In this document: positions 40,495 to 43,922 of the stretch, in pieces | How positions within the stretch are numbered: position 1 is the stretch's first letter | How the letters are laid out: each line of letters begins with the position of its first letter | Assembly: GCA_903929475.1 (NCBI GenBank) | Contig: CAIYUV010000165.1 | Span: 1 to 43,922 of the forward strand | DNA length: 43,922 nucleotides | Reading direction: 5' to 3' | From: an uncultured Spartobacteria bacterium | GTDB taxonomy: Bacteria > Verrucomicrobiota > Verrucomicrobiia > Chthoniobacterales > Chthoniobacteraceae | The notes under the pieces: model-generated | Databases searched by the model: none | Seen by the model: the letters and a program-made list of their open reading frames with translations, nothing else | Told to the model about the DNA's origin: nothing | Translations under genes and position numbers: made by a program

Positions 40495-41979
40495 CTACCA
40501 AGTTTCTCTCGGCCCAAGATCCCGAATCTGGGAGCTACGGGCGTGAAATCCAGCAAGCCGATACGCTTTCGCGGCTTTTTTCTTGTCGCCAATTTGGGCA
40601 TACAAGTCACCAAGTTCTTCGAATGCACCAGCGGCACGATACCATCTTGCTGCCTGTGTCTCACTCTGAGCAACGCCAATACCCAATTCATAGCAATAGC
40701 CCAACATTCGCATGCCGTCCTCATGCCCTTGCTCCGCCGCCTGACGATACAACCTTACAGCCTGTTTGTTTCGGGATCCCGGTGCATTCTCGCTCGGTCG
40801 GCACGAATGAACCCAGCCATGCCTGTAAGCATGTCCAAGTTTGACCATTGCTTCCAGATCTCCCTGTTCCGCGGCTTTCGCATACCAAACGGCTGCTTGG
40901 GCCAACTCAGATTTTTTGAATACTTCCTCGCGATCGTCCGCAACGGATGAGAAAAAGAACGCCGGATCGCAGCGGAGAGCAAAGGCGACCACTTCGTCAA
41001 TACTGCAACCGCACCGCGAGCAGAAACCGTTGTTGAAAGGATGCTCAGACAACAAACCATGCTGTTCAGGATCGCAATCAGGTTCTTCCACATGAATCGC
41101 GTTTGAGGTTGTCTCGCACACATAGATATGAAGATCGTGCCATGCAGCCCGTCCTGCGGACCAGTAATCGCCAAGTTTTGTTTGTGAATTTGGGTGCCCA
41201 CTTTTTGCAGCTCGATAGAACCAATCGAGTGCGACGCGTTGACCGTTCTTCAGATCTCCGTGGTCCCAGTGCAGGCACGCCAATTTGTATTGGGCATCTA
41301 AACTCCCTTTTCCCGCACACTCCTTATAGCACTCAACAGCTTTTTTGAATGCAGCCGTCCCACGGCCGCAGCCTTTACTGTAACAGTCCCCTAGCCGTTC
41401 AAGCGCGTTGACGCTGCCACGTCTTGCCGCGCTTTCATACCAAGTCAGTGCCTCGGACGAGTCGGAACAATCGCCCATAGCAACGAGGGCCTCAATGTGC
41501 CCTTTCTTGGCCGCCTGTGCGAAAGCGGCTCTTGCTTTGGTGCTATCTCTTCCGAATTCACCGGTTAGATAGTGAATGCCGAGTTTGTATAAAGCGATCG
41601 GATCTCCGGTCGAGGCAAGATCTTCGAGCTTTCGGAAGGCTGGATAGGCTGGGAGTTGGGAGATAAGCGACTGCCGCTCATGCTCGATTGCAGCCAATTC
41701 CCTCGAGAAGGAATTCTGAAACTTAGCGATAACGCCGGCGATCGCCTTCTGAATAGGACTCGGATAGAGTTCGATATCTCCCGAATTGGCTGCGACCGCC
41801 TTGATGTGCCGCATGGTGATCTTGCAGCCTGCCGGAATGAGAATTTCACCCGTTGCCGCATTGCCGACATCGAGAGGAATTCTTTCTCCAAGCAGAATTG
41901 CCGCGAGGTTCTCGATAAGGGGCTGCCTCAAGGTCGCCAATTTCTCGCGACAGTAGGCGTTGATTGCTTCGACTTCCAT
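40495..41979 (-). CDS. Sel1-repeat protein with a cysteine motif
   Basis: A 494-residue soluble protein without signal peptide. Residues about 120-275 and 355-480 contain Sel1-like repeats (for example ALYKLGIHYLTGEFGRD, AVWYAKAAEQGDLEAMVKLG, AVRLYRQAAEQGHEDGMRML), which form alpha-helical solenoids for protein binding. Between them is a segment with Cys320, Cys323 and Cys325 (FCSRCGCSID). The N-terminal 75 residues include TGEILIPAGCKITMRHIKAV, which recalls the TGEVL..AG..IT element of RNA polymerase beta subunits. The gene is visibly richer in A+T than its neighbours, suggesting transfer or relaxed selection. ATG 41979 is the likely start. No partner is indicated by the neighbours. Confidence 0.8.
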   Translation of the reverse strand: MEVEAINAYCREKLATLRQPLIENLAAILLGERIPLDVGNAATGEILIPAGCKITMRHIKAVAANSGDIELYPSPIQKAIAGVIAKFQNSFSRELAAIEHERQSLISQLPAYPAFRKLEDLASTGDPIALYKLGIHYLTGEFGRDSTKARAAFAQAAKKGHIEALVAMGDCSDSSEALTWYESAARRGSVNALERLGDCYSKGCGRGTAAFKKAVECYKECAGKGSLDAQYKLACLHWDHGDLKNGQRVALDWFYRAAKSGHPNSQTKLGDYWSAGRAAWHDLHIYVCETTSNAIHVEEPDCDPEQHGLLSEHPFNNGFCSRCGCSIDEVVAFALRCDPAFFFSSVADDREEVFKKSELAQAAVWYAKAAEQGDLEAMVKLGHAYRHGWVHSCRPSENAPGSRNKQAVRLYRQAAEQGHEDGMRMLGYCYELGIGVAQSETQAARWYRAAGAFEELGDLYAQIGDKKKAAKAYRLAGFHARSSQIRDLGPRETW

Positions 41980-42054
41980 TCTCTCAGTCTGGTCGTTGCC
42001 GCAGGGAGTTCAATTCTGAAACGTCAGTGTCGCTCACGCTCAAGCCCCCTGCGA

Positions 42055-42840
42055 TCACACCCGCTGCCATTGCGGTTTGTTATCGAAGACCCAGCGGTAG
42101 TATTCGCATTTTTTCAGGCGCGCGGCGGCGGGTTCGTCCATGAGGCATTTGGCGACGGGGTGCATTTGCAGGATGCTGGCGGGGTTCATCGCGGTGATGG
42201 GGCCTTCGACGGCCTCGGCGACGGCCTGCGCCTTGCCTGCGCCGAATGCGAGCAGGAGGACGGCGCGCGTTTCCATGATGGTGCCGACGCCCATCGTGAT
42301 GCAGTGGAGCGGCATCTTCGCAAAGTCGCCGCCGAAATTATACACATTGTCGGCGCGCGTCCGCTCGGTGAGTGTCTTGATGCGCGTGCGCGAGGCGAGC
42401 GAGGAGGAGGGTTCGTTGAAACCGATGTGCCCGTCGGAGCCGATGCCGAGGAGTTGCAAATCAATCCCGCCCGCCGCGCGGATGGCCGCCTCGAAGCGCG
42501 CACATTCCGCAGGCACGTCGGCAGCCATGCCGTCGGGGATGTGGATGCGCTCGCGGGGGATGTTGATGTGGGAGAAAAGCTGCAAGTCCATGAAGGCATG
42601 GTAGCTCGCCGGGTGCTCCGCTTGCAGTCCCACGTATTCATCGAGGTTGAAAGTGGTCACGCGCGAGAAATCGAGTCCCTCTTCGCGATGGAGGCGGATG
42701 AGTTCCTGATACGTGGCGATGGGCGTGGAGCCGGTCGCGAGGCCGAGGACGGAGTCGGGCTTTTCGCGGACTTGCCGCGCAATCAAACGTGCCGCGATGA
42801 CGCTGGCGGCATTGGCTGTTGGCTGGATGATGATTTCCAT
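42055..42840 (-). CDS. nagB: Glucosamine-6-phosphate deaminase
   Basis: Converts glucosamine 6-phosphate to fructose 6-phosphate and ammonia. The 261-residue protein has the phosphate-binding GLATGSTPIATYQEL, TTFNLDEYVGL (catalytic Asp), LLGIGSDGHIGFNEPSSS (active-site His) and TMGVGTIMETRAVLLLAFG. Start ATG 42840 gives a normal length. The upstream PIG-L deacetylase gene ends 12 bp before it, so the two form an operon for using N-acetylated amino sugars, for example from chitin or cell walls. Confidence 0.96.
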   Translation of the reverse strand: MEIIIQPTANAASVIAARLIARQVREKPDSVLGLATGSTPIATYQELIRLHREEGLDFSRVTTFNLDEYVGLQAEHPASYHAFMDLQLFSHINIPRERIHIPDGMAADVPAECARFEAAIRAAGGIDLQLLGIGSDGHIGFNEPSSSLASRTRIKTLTERTRADNVYNFGGDFAKMPLHCITMGVGTIMETRAVLLLAFGAGKAQAVAEAVEGPITAMNPASILQMHPVAKCLMDEPAAARLKKCEYYRWVFDNKPQWQRV

Positions 42841-42852
42841 TTTTAAAACAAA

Positions 42853-43707
42853 TCACTTGCCGAGCTGGCGCTGGAGTTTCTCGGTCACGTCCGTCTTGAA
42901 CCGCTCGATGGCGTCGGTGACGAACTCCACGATGTCGAGCGAGTCGTTGTGCGCGAGCGGCGTGAGGTCCATGGCGAAGGCGAGGGCGTCGCACCGGTCG
43001 GTCGCGTGGCTGGTGAAGAAGGTGGCGTTGGCGCGGCGGCGGCCCATCACGGCGAGGTCGTAGCGTTTGCCGCCGCCGATCTGGCTGTCGAAAATTCCGT
43101 TGAGCGCGGCGGCGAGGTTGTCGTGTCCGCTCAAGTCCTGGATGGCTTTTTCGGCGTCGCCGAGCCAGTCGAGATCGCGCCAGACTTCGCAGCCGTGGAC
43201 GACTTCGGGACGCTCAGCACGCGGCAGCGCGCGGATGGCCTGAATCGCAGCGATGAACACGGCGATGTGCGTGTCGTGTTTATCGGCGGGATTGTGCGTG
43301 TAGATGACGCGCGGACGCGTCGCGACCAGCAGTTCGACGAGGTCTTCGCGGAGCCGCGTGTCGGCGGGGTTCTTGATGGCGGCGCTCGGGTAATCGAGCT
43401 GCACCATCGCGGCGTAGCGACCGATGATTGCAGCCTCGCGCTGTTCCTCGCGGCGGACGGACTTCATTTGTTCATCGGTGAAATGCGCGTATTTCCCCGT
43501 GCGCGAACTGCCGCCGCCATCGGTGCAGGTGACGCCGCCAAAACGCTCGGCTTCATTTTTAAAACACCCGGCGATGCCGTGAAATGCCATGAATTCCAAA
43601 TCGTCCTGATGCGCGCCGATGCCGAGGTGCGTGACGCGGGCGAGCGCGGCTTCCGGCGGCTGTCCATCGGGAATGAAAACGTCGGCGGTCGGTAGGTGGA
43701 GTTTCAT
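42853..43707 (-). CDS. PIG-L family deacetylase
   Basis: A 284-residue zinc-dependent N-deacetylase (LmbE-like). The metal-binding motif is present as GAHQDDLEFMA (PHxDDxE type, with Ala in place of Pro), and the second His motif as HNPADKHDTH. Known members deacetylate N-acetylglucosamine groups of small sugars and glycolipids. Placement 12 bp upstream of nagB suggests it supplies glucosamine or glucosamine phosphate to NagB. ATG 43707 was chosen because the 27-residue extension upstream resembles no family. The insertion sequence left end lies 86 bp upstream and may have replaced its promoter. Confidence 0.9.
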   Translation of the reverse strand: MKLHLPTADVFIPDGQPPEAALARVTHLGIGAHQDDLEFMAFHGIAGCFKNEAERFGGVTCTDGGGSSRTGKYAHFTDEQMKSVRREEQREAAIIGRYAAMVQLDYPSAAIKNPADTRLREDLVELLVATRPRVIYTHNPADKHDTHIAVFIAAIQAIRALPRAERPEVVHGCEVWRDLDWLGDAEKAIQDLSGHDNLAAALNGIFDSQIGGGKRYDLAVMGRRRANATFFTSHATDRCDALAFAMDLTPLAHNDSLDIVEFVTDAIERFKTDVTEKLQRQLGK

Positions 43708-43792
43708 CAGGGCGATGAATGAGGCGGTATAGGGGAATCGAGCTTTCTGCGAGTGAAAAGGCGGGAGATGGCTCTTGCAAGTTACCAACTAA

Positions 43793-43922
43793 GGAAACGC
43801 TGATTTAATCGCTCCGTGCTGCAGAAAAAGCGAGTCATTGGAGGGTGAGTTTGGTAGAGAGGGATGCATGAAACACCAAATGAGTTTCGCGCAGGGAGAG
43901 TATGCTGGGAAAAAGAAGGTGA
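43793..43922 (+). mobile_element. Left end of an IS5-type insertion sequence (cut by window end)
   Basis: The likely left terminus starts GGAAACGCTGATTTAATC at 43793, preceded by CTAA (43789-43792), which fits the YTAR target of IS5-group elements. A transposase gene begins 75 bp inside. The right end is outside the window. Confidence 0.65.
43868..43922 (+). CDS. IS5 family transposase, N-terminal fragment at window edge
   Basis: Only 18 codons are present: MKHQMSFAQGEYAGKKKV. This matches the N-terminus of IS5-type (DDE) transposases, which begin with a QMSF.QAEY..KKK pattern followed by TRRE outside the window. ATG 43868 is the expected start. The frame is open at the window end, so whether the gene is intact cannot be judged. 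Confidence 0.7.
   Translation, partial: MKHQMSFAQGEYAGKKKV

Noticed and set aside
1-43922. tRNA or rRNA genes
   Set aside because: I looked for T-loop and conserved rRNA stretches by eye in intergenic regions and saw none; a dedicated tRNA search could still find one.

Overview
The window looks like chromosomal DNA of a Gram-negative bacterium of the Planctomycetes-Verrucomicrobia-Chlamydiae (PVC) group, most likely a verrucomicrobium. This is inferred from the GC-rich genes, the lack of clear Shine-Dalgarno sites before most starts, a type-3 prolyl-tRNA synthetase, a giant secreted SGNH/beta-propeller/HEAT/cupredoxin protein of a style common in PVC bacteria, a propeller-type sensor kinase, a Tat component, an LpxL-like acyltransferase (outer membrane) and many palindromic repeats. 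No rRNA, tRNA or CRISPR array was seen.

Layout. 0.2-0.5 kb: array of 21-bp units. 0.9-4.6 kb: proB, two TlpA-like thioredoxin-fold proteins (one without the redox cysteines), a secreted endonuclease/exonuclease/phosphatase-fold protein and tatA. 4.8-6.3 kb: a conserved protein of unknown function translationally coupled to a 42-residue membrane peptide. 6.4-8.3 kb: dnaG. 8.5-13.3 kb (minus): an apparent operon fabF-nadD-rsfS-CPXCG protein-PHP/glycosyltransferase fusion; rsfS appears to use ATT as start. 13.4-15.6 kb: divergent from fabF, a single-chain LuxE-LuxC-like fatty-acid reductase fusion. 15.7-17.3 kb: leucine-rich-repeat protein, a composite palindromic element and a second 21-bp array. 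17.4-25 kb: proS, a glycosyltransferase-like gene, a frameshifted membrane phosphatase/nuclease gene, ispH, an L,D-transpeptidase, a lipid A-type acyltransferase and an M42-like aminopeptidase. 25.1-27 kb: another palindromic element and metG carrying an in-frame heptamer repeat. 27.4-35.3 kb: a LuxR-type response regulator, its propeller histidine kinase and the 1307-residue cupredoxin protein. 35.4-39.5 kb: methyltransferase, small lipoprotein, secreted protein, lpdA, histone-deacetylase-family gene. 39.7-40.4 kb: a REP-associated tyrosine transposase (RAYT) element with hairpin ends. 40.5-43.9 kb: Sel1-repeat protein, nagB plus PIG-L deacetylase (amino-sugar catabolism), and the left end of an IS5-type insertion sequence cut by the window edge.

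How parts fit together. Most genes are housekeeping. The less ordinary material is (a) the LuxE-LuxC fusion beside fabF, which suggests a route from fatty acid to aldehyde without luciferase; (b) a family of palindromic elements at 8.4, 16.6, 25.1 and 39.7-40.3 kb, some with matching architecture, conserved hairpin loops and changed but still paired stems, plausibly mobilised by the RAYT; and (c) two arrays with strict 21-bp periodicity although their unit sequences differ. Coordinates, motifs and repeat periods were read by eye; family assignments come from knowledge of motifs, not from a database search.
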